Below are positions 16,371 through 24,077 of a stretch of DNA of 26,893 nucleotides, piece by piece. This DNA is from Faecalibacterium sp. UBA1762 (GTDB lineage Bacteria > Bacillota > Clostridia > Oscillospirales > Ruminococcaceae). The notes under the pieces are model-generated. The model did not search any database. It was not told where the DNA came from and was given only the letters and a program-made list of their open reading frames with translations. The stretch's first letter is position 1. Each line of letters starts with the position of its first letter. The translations under genes and the position numbers were made by a program. The stretch covers positions 1-26,893 of the forward strand of contig DCHC01000025.1 in assembly GCA_002314755.1 (NCBI GenBank). Direction: 5' to 3'.

Positions 16371-16408
16371 AAAAAATCCCGTGCCGCCCCAAAAAGGAAC
16401 GACACGGG
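16371..16408 (-). terminator. Intrinsic terminator of the CofE-like gene
   Basis: Read on the minus strand, 16408-16400 pairs with 16386-16378 over 9 positions (one G-U), and a run of six U follows (16376-16371). It lies 25 bases past the stop codon of the minus-strand gene. Confidence 0.8.
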
Positions 16409-16432
16409 AACAGGCTTTATAACAGGTAATAA

Positions 16433-17620
16433 TTACATGGAGTAGTTGTCGAAGTAACCCTGAATTAAAACAATTGGGGTACCCTTGTCGCCGCTGCCAC
16501 TGGTCAGATCACACAAAGAACCGATCAAATCGGTCAATTGGCGGGGAGTGGTGCCTTCGGATGCCATTTTACCCTTCAGATTGTTGTCCTTTTTGGTGAT
16601 GGAATCACGGATAGCGGCGGTCAGTTCATCACCGGACAGACCGGCGAAATCGTTATCGGCCAGATATTTCAGCTTCAGCTCATTGGGGGTACCGGCCAGA
16701 CCGGAGGTATATGCGGGGGATACAACAGGATCAGCCAACTCCCAAATTTTGCCGACAGGATCCTTAAATGCGCCATCGCCGTAAATCATTGCTTCGATAT
16801 TTTTGCCGGTTGCAGCAACCAGCCTGTTATGCAACGCGTCGACAAAGGTTTGGCAGTCACGGGGGAACAGCTTTACGGTTTCTTCGGTGGCTTTATTGGA
16901 ACCCAGCAGGCCGTAGTTCTCGTTGTAACCGCTGCCGTTAACGGAGGAGGTCAAAATCTCATCCATGCACAGCACTTTTTCGGCACCAGCAGCAATCAGC
17001 TTGCGCTTGTTGCGCTTGCGGGTGTGAATATCACACAACAGAACATTTTTGGTATAGTTCAAAATGGTCTCAGCATGATTGGAAAAAATCACCTCGACCT
17101 CACAACCGCACTCACGGATTAGGTCGGTGTAGTATTTGACATAGTCAACACCTGTAAACGGATGAACGGTGTAACCAAAGGTCTCACGGTACTGCTTTTC
17201 ATTCATAACAGTATTCCAGGGGTCAACACCCTTTTCGTCCATCAAATCATCACTGAACAGATGATTGCCAACCTCATCAGAGGGGAAAGAGAGCTGCAGC
17301 ACTATTTTTTTAACACCTTTGGCCATACCGCGCAGGCAGATAGCAAAGCGGTTACGGGAAAGAATGGGGAACACGACACCGATGGTATCAGCAGCAAATT
17401 TAGCTTTTACATCGGCGGCGATTGCGTCAACACTGGCGTAGTTTCCCATGGCGCGGGCAACGATACTCTCGGTTACGGCTACGACATCCCTGTCATGAAA
17501 TTCAATAGCGTTTTCCTTACCGGCTGCGACAATGCTATCAGTAACAATAGAAACCAGATCGTCACCCTCACGGACGATGGGGCAGCGAACACCGCGAACA
17601 ACAGTACCAACAGTTCTCAT
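16433..17620 (-). CDS. Coenzyme F420-0:L-glutamate ligase (CofE)-like protein
   Basis: This 395-residue cytoplasmic protein matches a widespread Firmicutes family annotated as CofE-like. In archaea and actinobacteria CofE adds glutamate to coenzyme F420. The N-terminal third carries the CofE-type segment RDVVAVTESIVARAMGNY (44-61) and a GVVFPILSRNRF block (81-92). Later blocks unique to the long clostridial form include FPSDEVGNHL (112-121), CDIHTRKRNK (196-205), GSGYNENYGLLGSNKAT (229-245), GDGAFKDPVGKIWELADPVV (281-300) and LTSGSGDKGTP (372-382). It is much longer than true CofE (about 250 residues), and no other F420 gene is in the window, so the real substrate is doubtful. GGAGGA (17634-17629) precedes the start. 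It is divergent from a LysR gene through overlapping promoters and is likely its target. Confidence 0.78.
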   Translation of the reverse strand: MRTVGTVVRGVRCPIVREGDDLVSIVTDSIVAAGKENAIEFHDRDVVAVTESIVARAMGNYASVDAIAADVKAKFAADTIGVVFPILSRNRFAICLRGMAKGVKKIVLQLSFPSDEVGNHLFSDDLMDEKGVDPWNTVMNEKQYRETFGYTVHPFTGVDYVKYYTDLIRECGCEVEVIFSNHAETILNYTKNVLLCDIHTRKRNKRKLIAAGAEKVLCMDEILTSSVNGSGYNENYGLLGSNKATEETVKLFPRDCQTFVDALHNRLVAATGKNIEAMIYGDGAFKDPVGKIWELADPVVSPAYTSGLAGTPNELKLKYLADNDFAGLSGDELTAAIRDSITKKDNNLKGKMASEGTTPRQLTDLIGSLCDLTSGSGDKGTPIVLIQGYFDNYSM

Positions 17621-17660
17621 GAATCGGTTCCTCCATATATTTTATATTTAGCCACACAAT

Positions 17661-17679
17661 AACCGGTATTTTACCGGTT
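17661..17679 (-). promoter_or_regulatory. Perfect inverted repeat in the CofE-like gene leader
   Basis: The 19-base element AACCGGTATTTTACCGGTT has 8-base perfect arms and a 3-base centre. It lies directly after the expected minus-strand start (near 17681), where it could be an operator or a 5' mRNA hairpin. Confidence 0.55.
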
Positions 17680-17687
17680 ACACTTAT

Positions 17688-17715
17688 ATTATATTCCATT
17701 CTTGACATAAGTAAA
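17688..17715 (-). promoter_or_regulatory. Promoter of the CofE-like gene
   Basis: On the minus strand TTTACT (17715-17710) and TATAAT (17693-17688) are 16 bp apart. The element overlaps the -35 of the divergent LysR promoter, so the two promoters can compete. Confidence 0.55.
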
Positions 17716-17730
17716 GATTTGGTTTATTAT
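17702..17730 (+). promoter_or_regulatory. Promoter of the LysR gene
   Basis: TTGACA (17702-17707) and TATTAT (17725-17730) are exactly 17 bp apart, giving a start near 17737. Confidence 0.75.
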
Positions 17731-17743
17731 ATTTAATATAAGA

Positions 17744-17759
17744 ATTAGTTATATCTAAT
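17744..17759 (+). promoter_or_regulatory. Candidate LysR-binding site
   Basis: ATTAGTTATATCTAAT has 5-base inverted arms and contains a T-N11-A arrangement (17745 and 17757), the loose LysR consensus. It lies just downstream of the LysR start site, a position suited to autorepression. Confidence 0.35.
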
Positions 17760-17779
17760 AACAAGGGAGAGATACAACG

Positions 17780-18688
17780 ATGGCAGTGGATCCGGAGTTT
17801 TATCGGGTGTTTAATGCGGTGGCGGAAAGCGGAAGCTTTTCTGCAGCAGCAGAGAAGTTGTATGTGACCCAGCCGGCTGTCAGTCGTTCCGTTCGTCTGT
17901 TAGAGGAACAGCTGCAGGTAACCCTGTTTATGCGCCGCAGACACGGTGTGGAGCTGACCAGTGAAGGAAACCTGCTACTTGGTTACACAAGCTCGGCACT
18001 GGGCCTGCTGGAGGCAGGGGAGGCCAGGCTGAGAAAGCTTGGTACATTAGATGCCGGTGAGCTGCGGATCGGTGCGTCGGATACGGTTTCCCGGTGGATT
18101 CTGCTGCCTGTGGTAGAGGAGTTCTCCCATCGGTGGCCACAGGTCAGCCTGAAAATCATCAACCGGACCTCGCCTGACACGTTGGATCTATTGGGAGAGG
18201 GAGGCGTAGATATCGGCTTTGTGAATATGCCCATGTCTAAGTCGGACACGGTTTTTGAAGAGTGTTGCCGCGTTCATGATATCTTCGTTGCAGGTCAGCG
18301 GTTTACAGAACTGAAAGATCAAGTGCTGACCCCGGCACAGCTTTCGCAGCAGCCGTTGATTATGTTGGAAAGAGCGTCAAACAGCCGTCGATGGGTGGAT
18401 AAGCATTTTTTAAACTGTGGGGTATCCCTTTCTCCGGAAATAGAACTTGGCGCGCATAGCCTTTTGTTGGATTATGCGGCAATTGGTTTGGGGGTCGCCG
18501 GGGTTATCCGGGAATTTTCTGCGGACGCGCTACAGCAGGATGGACGGTTGTTTGCTCTGCAGGTGGAGCCTCCGGTGCCGGAACGCGCCATAGCGGCCTG
18601 CTACCCGGAACGGATTGCGCTGTCCGCGGCAGCAAGAAAATTTATTGATTTGGTAAAGCAGCATTCCCGCAGTTCCTATGCCGGATAG
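17780..18688 (+). CDS. LysR-family transcriptional regulator
   Basis: This 302-residue regulator has the LysR N-terminal winged helix (about 1-65). The signature AVAESGSFSAAAEKLYVTQPAVSRSVRLLEEQ is easy to see (residues 13 on), and a linker helix follows. The C-terminal periplasmic-binding-like effector domain begins near LRIGASDTV (about 95). LysR proteins usually control a divergent neighbour and respond to a small metabolite. The CofE-like gene is transcribed away from a shared 159-bp region with overlapping promoters and dyads, which makes it the likely target. AAGGGAG (17763-17769) precedes the ATG. The effector is unknown. The S4 gene follows 66 bases downstream with no clear terminator and may be partly cotranscribed. 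Confidence 0.93.
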   Translation: MAVDPEFYRVFNAVAESGSFSAAAEKLYVTQPAVSRSVRLLEEQLQVTLFMRRRHGVELTSEGNLLLGYTSSALGLLEAGEARLRKLGTLDAGELRIGASDTVSRWILLPVVEEFSHRWPQVSLKIINRTSPDTLDLLGEGGVDIGFVNMPMSKSDTVFEECCRVHDIFVAGQRFTELKDQVLTPAQLSQQPLIMLERASNSRRWVDKHFLNCGVSLSPEIELGAHSLLLDYAAIGLGVAGVIREFSADALQQDGRLFALQVEPPVPERAIAACYPERIALSAAARKFIDLVKQHSRSSYAG

Positions 18689-18754
18689 GGTAAACCATTA
18701 GCAACCCCAAAAGATAAACTCTTTATATACATTATATTATATTGGAGGAAACAC

Positions 18755-19030
18755 ATGAGAATTGACAAATATTTAAAGGTTTCGCGACTGATTAAGCGAC
18801 GTACCGTTGCCAATGAGGTGGCCGATGCCGGGCGTATTGAGGTGAACGGCAGACCGGTGAAGGCAAGCTACGCGGTGAAGGAAGGCGATATCATCACAGT
18901 GTGCTTTGGCAACCGCCCGGTGAGTGTCCGGGTGCTTTCTGTAGAGGAGCCGAAGGGCAAGGATGTGGCGCGGGAAATGTACGAAATCGTGGAGCAGAAT
19001 CCCCCTCTGGCACATTCGGAAAACCTGTAA
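18755..19030 (+). CDS. rqcP: S4-domain RNA-binding protein RqcP (YabO/HslR-type)
   Basis: This 91-residue basic protein is almost entirely one S4 RNA-binding domain. The opening MRIDKYLKVSRLIKRRTVAN, followed by EVADAGRIEVNG, is very close to Bacillus subtilis RqcP (formerly YabO) as I remember it. RqcP binds 50S subunits stalled with peptidyl-tRNA and helps RqcH add poly-alanine tails to rescue blocked nascent chains. TGGAGGA at 18741-18747 gives a strong start. In many Firmicutes the gene sits by yabP/yabQ or mazG; here it is between a LysR gene and a geneless stretch, so context gives no extra support. A terminator follows. Confidence 0.87.
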   Translation: MRIDKYLKVSRLIKRRTVANEVADAGRIEVNGRPVKASYAVKEGDIITVCFGNRPVSVRVLSVEEPKGKDVAREMYEIVEQNPPLAHSENL

Positions 19031-19050
19031 AAGGGCTTCGTAGGCAGGAA

Positions 19051-19098
19051 AAAACACCCGAAAAATAGCTGAAGACCTGCTGTTTTTCGGGCGTTTTT
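19051..19098 (+). terminator. Large intrinsic terminator after rqcP
   Basis: The hairpin pairs 19057-19065 with 19083-19091 perfectly, then extends outward past one mismatch to A-run/T-run ends (19051-19054 with 19094-19097). An inner 3-bp stem adds stability. The A-rich left flank could also serve the minus strand. Confidence 0.82.
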
Positions 19099-19369
19099 AC
19101 GCAAAGAGAAGTCTCTATTTAATGCAGTAACAGATAATAAATTCGGACGGACGCAGAGCGCAGTACACAGAGTGAGTTGGCATTTTTGAAGCAAAAGCGC
19201 TGTAAGACGCACTGTCGAAAAACAACCAATAATAGTGCTTTTGCGTTTTGACCAAAGAAAATGGCTAAAATCGTGCATAATCACAAGAAAAAGCAAGGAC
19301 AGAGGCCACTCCTTTCTGATTTTGCGCCAATACCCCTTTTTTGAGAATTTTCAGTGCTAAAACCGAGGG
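19099..19369. other. Geneless stretch with one long-loop inverted repeat
   Basis: No convincing gene is seen in this interval on either strand. It contains an inverted repeat, 19191-19201 with 19234-19244 (10 of 11 positions), enclosing 32 bases and followed by GTTTT. The sequence is more AT-rich to the right. It could hold a small RNA or be plain spacer. Confidence 0.4.
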
Positions 19370-19399
19370 TTGACGCAATAAAGGCTTTTTTGGTAAAAT
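19370..19399 (+). promoter_or_regulatory. Extended -10 promoter for the 3D-domain gene
   Basis: TTGACG (19370-19375) and TAAAAT (19394-19399) are 18 bp apart, with a TGG extension directly before the -10 (19391-19393). Start is expected near 19406. Confidence 0.65.
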
Positions 19400-19439
19400 T
19401 TCAAGGTCTGCAAAAACCATGAAAGGAGGGGACGCACGC

Positions 19440-20561
19440 ATGCATCATTTATTCATATTGTTACGGCACAGTTTGCAATATTGTATTGGGCGGGTAAGGC
19501 ACCTGCATCATCGCACCCGTGAGCTTGCCTATCGGTTTGTGATCCGTCGCATCCCCAAGGTCATTACACTGGTTACGGCGGCAGTCTGTTTGTTTGTCGG
19601 TATCAGTCTGGTTTTCGATCGAATCAATCTGGTTTATGTAACCGATTCGGACGGAGACCGCACCGTGTTGTTGACCCAAGAGGAAAATGCTGATGAGTTG
19701 GTTAAGCTTTCCGGTATGCAGGTAGGCGAATATGATGAGTACTATTACACTGCATACGGTGGCAATCATGCTGTACTGACCGTACAGCGTGCATACGAGG
19801 TTAAAATTATCGCAGACGGAAAAACCAGCACGGCTTATCTGAACGGAGGAACCGTTCAAGACGCTCTGGAGCAGTTAGATATTACCTTAGGCGAGGATGA
19901 TTACGTGGAGCCTTCGCTGCATACAAACCTTGCCCAGGGCGACACAGCTCGGGTCTACCGTGTCAGCTATATGGATACCGTAGAAACCACCCCCATACCT
20001 TATGAAACGGAGTACCGCTATACCAGCCTGCTTTACCGTTGGCCCTCCCGTACCTATGTGCTACAGCAGGGTTCTGATGGTGTAGAGGAAAGCACCTATC
20101 GGGAACGGCTGGTGGATGGTGTGGTGGAAAGCCGCAGTCTGGTCCGCAGAATCACGACGGTGGAACCCGTGGTGGAACGAATTTTGGCTTATCAGGCGGG
20201 AGCTCCTGTTTCCAGATTGGAGACGCCTGCCGGATATACGGTAACGGATAATGTGCCCAGCAGTTATCGGTACAAGATTACCAATGCAATCTGCACCGGT
20301 TATTCTTCGCCCACAGGCAGAGGCGCCAGTCGGCTGGGCCTGTATGCCGGCACTGTGGCGGTTAACCCATACGAGATACCCTACGGCAGCTTAATGTATA
20401 TTGCATCTGCTGACGGCAGCTTTGTATACGGCTGGGCAATTGCAACCGATACCGGTACCGCTTTGATGGACGGCATCATTGATCTGGATTTGTTCTATGA
20501 CACCTATCTGGAAAGTTGCTTGAACGGCAAAAAACTGTTGAATGTATATGTGGTGAGCTGA
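19440..20561 (+). CDS. Membrane-anchored DUF348/G5/3D-domain cell-wall protein
   Basis: This 373-residue protein has a basic N-terminal tail (1-40), one membrane helix (about 41-59) and an outer part of known modules. A DUF348-like domain lies at about 115-165, a G5-like domain at about 175-255 (with YRERLVDGVVESRSLVRR), and a C-terminal 3D domain at about 282-373. The 3D domain keeps Asp337 and Asp348 in its DTGTALMDGIID stretch and YGSLMYI, as in MltA-like and YabE/Rpf-like wall lytic enzymes. It likely cleaves or binds peptidoglycan outside the cell. AAAGGAGGGG (19422-19431) shows that ATG 19440 is the start rather than the in-frame ATG at 19419, which lies before the site. It is flanked by its own promoter and terminator. 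Confidence 0.87.
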   Translation: MHHLFILLRHSLQYCIGRVRHLHHRTRELAYRFVIRRIPKVITLVTAAVCLFVGISLVFDRINLVYVTDSDGDRTVLLTQEENADELVKLSGMQVGEYDEYYYTAYGGNHAVLTVQRAYEVKIIADGKTSTAYLNGGTVQDALEQLDITLGEDDYVEPSLHTNLAQGDTARVYRVSYMDTVETTPIPYETEYRYTSLLYRWPSRTYVLQQGSDGVEESTYRERLVDGVVESRSLVRRITTVEPVVERILAYQAGAPVSRLETPAGYTVTDNVPSSYRYKITNAICTGYSSPTGRGASRLGLYAGTVAVNPYEIPYGSLMYIASADGSFVYGWAIATDTGTALMDGIIDLDLFYDTYLESCLNGKKLLNVYVVS

Positions 20562-20580
20562 TTACACACTCAAATGGAAT

Positions 20581-20636
20581 ACGGCAGTACTGTCGCCCGG
20601 ATTAACCGGGGTGGTCAGTCTGCCGTTTTTCTTTTG
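20581..20636 (+). terminator. Strong stacked terminator after the 3D-domain gene
   Basis: Outer arms 20581-20587 and 20620-20626 pair perfectly. Two further stems lie inside (20589-20592 with 20616-20619; 20596-20600 with 20606-20610). A T-rich run follows to 20636. Confidence 0.85.
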
Positions 20637-20738
20637 CCAGAGTGACGGGGATGATTTTAAGAGTAGGAAAACTGTGTATTTTATACAAAAATCAGTAAAA
20701 TGCTGTAGAAAGATAAAGTAAGAATGTATGATTTGTAC

Positions 20739-20766
20739 TTGCAAAAACCCAAAAAAATGATATCAT
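20739..20766 (+). promoter_or_regulatory. Probable promoter of the glycogen operon
   Basis: TTGCAA (20739-20744) and TATCAT (20761-20766) are 16 bp apart. The match is fair. A strong terminator upstream means that some promoter must lie in 20637-20850, and this is the best candidate. Confidence 0.45.
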
Positions 20767-20854
20767 TATAGTGTAGAGATAGTATCTGTAACGCTATTTG
20801 ACAATGCAATACAGATGCCCGGCAAAAAACCTGTCTGTGGAAAGGATGATCGGT

Positions 20855-22804
20855 ATGGACATTCCCCAAAGTAAGGATTTAGAGCTGCCTATTTATCTGT
20901 TCCGTGAGGGAACCAACTATTGTGCGCATGAGCTGTTCGGTGCCCATAGCGCAACTCATCACGGTGTGGAGGGTGTGGTCTTTCGGGTCTGGGCTCCCCA
21001 TGCGCAGGCGGTCAGCGTTGTGGGTGAGTTTAACGACTGGAACGAACGCAGTAATCCCTGCGGTAATATAAACGACAGCGGTATCTGGCAGACCTTTATC
21101 GCCGGTGTCAGGCAATTTGATTTGTACAAGTTCTGCATCAAGACGGAGGATGACAATTACCTGTATAAGGCGGACCCGTTTGCCTTTCATACGGAGACAC
21201 GGCCGGGCGATGCCAGCAGATTTTATGAGATAGAGGGCTATGAGTGGCAGGATGCCGATTGGCAGCAGCAAAAACGGTCCGGGAACCCCCTTGAAGGGCC
21301 GGTTAATATCTATGAGATGCACCTTGGCTCCTGGAGACAGCATCCGGATGGCAAACCGACCACCTATCGGGAGCTCGCGACAGAGCTGGTGGCTTATTTA
21401 AAACGGATGCAGTATACCCATGTGGAGTTTTTGCCGGTGACAGAACATCCGTTGGACGGCTCCTGGGGATATCAGACCACTGGCTATTTTGCACCCACCT
21501 CCCGGTTCGGAACTCCGCAGGATTTTATGTATCTGATAGATGCCTGTCATGTAGCGGGCATTGGGGTGATCATGGACTGGGTCCCGTCCCATTTTCCAAA
21601 GGATCGTTTTGGACTATACCGGTTTGACGGAAAACCGTGTTTCGAAAATGCAGACCCAATGCAGGGTGAGCATAAGCAGTGGGGAACGGCGGTTTTTGAC
21701 TACGCGAAAGGAGAAGTAAAATCTTTTCTGATATCGGGAGCGCTGTTTTGGCTGGGAAAATACCACATTGACGGTTTGCGGGTGGACGCGGTTGCCAGTA
21801 TGCTGTATCTGGATTACGGCAGACAACCTGGAGAGTGGCGCCCCAACCCGGATGGGGGCAGGGAAAACATAGCGGCCGTTACTTTTTTGCAGCAGCTGAA
21901 TAAAGAGGTGTTCGCCCGGCTGCCGGGGGTGATGATGATTGCCGAAGAAAGTACCGCCTGGCCGTTAGTCAGTGCCCCCGTGGACGCGGGTGGCTTGGGG
22001 TTCAATTTGAAATGGAATATGGGCTGGATGAATGACATGCTGGAGTATGTGCAGGTGGATCCGCTTTATCGGGGCAGCTGTCACGAAAAGCTGACATTCA
22101 GCTTCTTCTATGCATTCAGCGAAAACTTTGTTTTGCCCATCTCGCACGATGAAGTGGTACACGGTAAAAAAAGTCTGCTGGACAAGATGTTCGGGGAGTA
22201 CGACCGAAAGTTTGCCGGGATGCGGGTGTTTCTGGGATATATGATGGCGCACCCGGGTAAAAAGCTTCTGTTTATGGGACAGGAGTTCGGACAGTTTATC
22301 GAATGGAACGAGGCACAGCAGCTGGACTGGTTGCTTTTGGATTATCCGAAACACAGACAGCTGCTGGACTATACCCGGCAGTTGAACGGTCTGTACCGGC
22401 AGGCCCCGGCCTTCTGGCAGCAGGATTTCAGCTGGGATGGCTTTGAATGGATTGTGCCGGACGATCGCAACCAAAATATCGTCGTTTTTCTGCGGAGATC
22501 TGCCAATGAGGAACGACAGCTGATTGCGGTGTGCAATTTTTCAATGATTCCGCAGGAAAATTACCGCTTCGGCGTGCCTTTTGCGGGTAAGTATCGGGAG
22601 ATTTGGAATTCGGACCGTAAAGAGTGGGGCGGATCGGATTGGCTGCCGACCGGCAAAAAAAGAAGATGCACTACCGTGACGGCAAAACCGGTGGAAGCGC
22701 ATGGCAGACGGCAGTCTATCTGCGTGGATATTCCACCTATGAGCGTACTATTTTATGAGACGCCGTGTGAGGTACAACCGAAAAAAGAGGAAAAACCTGA
22801 ATAG
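20855..22804 (+). CDS. glgB: 1,4-alpha-glucan branching enzyme
   Basis: This 649-residue GH13 enzyme cuts alpha-1,4 chains and rejoins them as alpha-1,6 branches in glycogen. An N-terminal CBM48 domain shows FRVWAPHAQAVSVVGEFNDW (43-62). The barrel has GSWGYQTTGYFAPTSRFG (202-219), DWVPSHF (241-247), GLRVDAV (307-313, nucleophile Asp311), IAEEST (362-367, acid/base glutamate) and LPISHDEVVHGKKS (427-440, with His431 and Asp432). The C-terminal sheet domain ends with MSVLFYET. Upstream in-frame codons (TTG 20798, ATG 20846) are rejected because GGAAAGG at 20839-20845 is best placed for ATG 20855. It is the first gene of glgBCDA. A catalytic set this complete leaves little doubt. Confidence 0.97.
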   Translation: MDIPQSKDLELPIYLFREGTNYCAHELFGAHSATHHGVEGVVFRVWAPHAQAVSVVGEFNDWNERSNPCGNINDSGIWQTFIAGVRQFDLYKFCIKTEDDNYLYKADPFAFHTETRPGDASRFYEIEGYEWQDADWQQQKRSGNPLEGPVNIYEMHLGSWRQHPDGKPTTYRELATELVAYLKRMQYTHVEFLPVTEHPLDGSWGYQTTGYFAPTSRFGTPQDFMYLIDACHVAGIGVIMDWVPSHFPKDRFGLYRFDGKPCFENADPMQGEHKQWGTAVFDYAKGEVKSFLISGALFWLGKYHIDGLRVDAVASMLYLDYGRQPGEWRPNPDGGRENIAAVTFLQQLNKEVFARLPGVMMIAEESTAWPLVSAPVDAGGLGFNLKWNMGWMNDMLEYVQVDPLYRGSCHEKLTFSFFYAFSENFVLPISHDEVVHGKKSLLDKMFGEYDRKFAGMRVFLGYMMAHPGKKLLFMGQEFGQFIEWNEAQQLDWLLLDYPKHRQLLDYTRQLNGLYRQAPAFWQQDFSWDGFEWIVPDDRNQNIVVFLRRSANEERQLIAVCNFSMIPQENYRFGVPFAGKYREIWNSDRKEWGGSDWLPTGKKRRCTTVTAKPVEAHGRRQSICVDIPPMSVLFYETPCEVQPKKEEKPE

Positions 22805-22865
22805 CTTGTGCTGAAAAAACGGGATGACCGTTTTGGATAGAATCGATAGGAAGAAAGGATGCAAA

Positions 22866-24077
22866 ATGAAAGAGTGTATCGCAATGTTGCTTGCGGGCGG
22901 ACAGGGATCCCGTCTGTACGCACTGACCCAAAAGCTTGCCAAACCGGCAGTGCCCTTTGGTGGTAAGTATCGCATTATTGATTTTCCGCTTTCCAACTGT
23001 GTAAATTCTGGTATTGATACCGTGGGTGTTTTAACCCAGTATCAACCGCTGGTGCTAAACGAATATATCGGCAGCGGCCAGCCTTGGGGGCTGGACCGGT
23101 TGCATGGCGGTGTGCATGTGCTGCCGCCATATCAGACGGCAACCGGGTCGGATTGGTACAAGGGTACGGCAAATGCCATCTACCAGAATATCAACTTCAT
23201 CGACCGCTATCACCCGGAGTATGTGCTGATTCTATCCGGTGACCATATCTACAAGATGGATTACTCGCTGATGATTGAGCAACACAAAAAAACAGGGGCG
23301 GATTGCACCATTGCGGTGTTGGAGGTGCCCTGGGAGGAGGCAAGCCGTTTTGGCATTATGACTGCCGATGAAAACGGCGCTGTGGTCAAGTTTACAGAAA
23401 AGCCCAAGGAGCCGGATTCCAATTTGGCAAGTATGGGTATCTATGTGTTCAGCTGGGACAAGCTGCGCAGCTATCTGGTGGCGGATGAGGCAAAAACAAC
23501 CTCGTCAAACGATTTCGGAAAAGATATTATCCCCGCAATGCTTTCCGACGGAGAAAAACTGTACACCTACGCCTTTGACGGTTATTGGAAAGATGTCGGT
23601 ACGATTGACAGCCTTTGGGACGCCAATATGGATCTGCTGAACCCCGGTAAACCGCTGGATTTGTGGAGTGATGAGTGGAGAATCTATTCCCGTACGCCTG
23701 CGTTGCCCCCTCATTTTATTGATGCCGGTGCCAAGGTGGATAACAGTATTATCACCGAGGGCTGCCGGGTCTTCGGCACTGTGGAAAACAGTGTGCTGTT
23801 TGCCGGTGTAGAGATTCAAAAGGGTGCGGCCGTCGATAGCAGTATTCTGATGCCGGGCGCCTGTGTCGAACCTGGCGCGGTGGTACAGTATAGCATTGTT
23901 GCAGAAAATGTTACGGTAAAGACCGGTGCGGTGGTCGGTAAAAAGCCGGAAGACTGTGCCGATGTGGATGAATGGGGCGTTGCCGTGGTAGGTGAAGGCG
24001 TCACGGTCGGGGCAAGCAGTACGGTTGGCCCCAAGGCAATGATTCGTGAGGATGTGAAGGAGGGTGAGACTGTATGA
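22866..24077 (+). CDS. glgC: Glucose-1-phosphate adenylyltransferase, catalytic subunit
   Basis: This 403-residue enzyme makes ADP-glucose from ATP and glucose-1-phosphate, the committed step of glycogen synthesis. The nucleotidyltransferase domain shows LLAGGQGSRLYALT (8-21), KPAVPFGGKYRIIDFPLSNC (26-45), the GTANAIYQN block (about 101-109), LSGDHIYKMDY (about 124-134) and FTEKP. The C-terminal part is a left-handed beta-helix of hexapeptide repeats (from about residue 290). GAAAGGA (22853-22859) supports ATG 22866 over the in-frame ATG at 22824. Its last codon overlaps the start of glgD (ATGA), so the two subunits are translationally coupled. In Firmicutes GlgC works with GlgD. Confidence 0.97.
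   Translation: MKECIAMLLAGGQGSRLYALTQKLAKPAVPFGGKYRIIDFPLSNCVNSGIDTVGVLTQYQPLVLNEYIGSGQPWGLDRLHGGVHVLPPYQTATGSDWYKGTANAIYQNINFIDRYHPEYVLILSGDHIYKMDYSLMIEQHKKTGADCTIAVLEVPWEEASRFGIMTADENGAVVKFTEKPKEPDSNLASMGIYVFSWDKLRSYLVADEAKTTSSNDFGKDIIPAMLSDGEKLYTYAFDGYWKDVGTIDSLWDANMDLLNPGKPLDLWSDEWRIYSRTPALPPHFIDAGAKVDNSIITEGCRVFGTVENSVLFAGVEIQKGAAVDSSILMPGACVEPGAVVQYSIVAENVTVKTGAVVGKKPEDCADVDEWGVAVVGEGVTVGASSTVGPKAMIREDVKEGETV

Noticed and set aside
16538..17122. Plus-strand open frame of 194 codons with Gly-rich content
   Set aside because: It is antisense to the CofE-like gene, whose protein shows clear family conservation and a proper ribosome site.
20798..20803. TTGACA near the start of glgB as a promoter -35, or its TTG as the glgB start
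   Set aside because: No -10 lies 16-18 bp downstream, and the glgB ribosome site at 20839-20845 points to ATG 20855.
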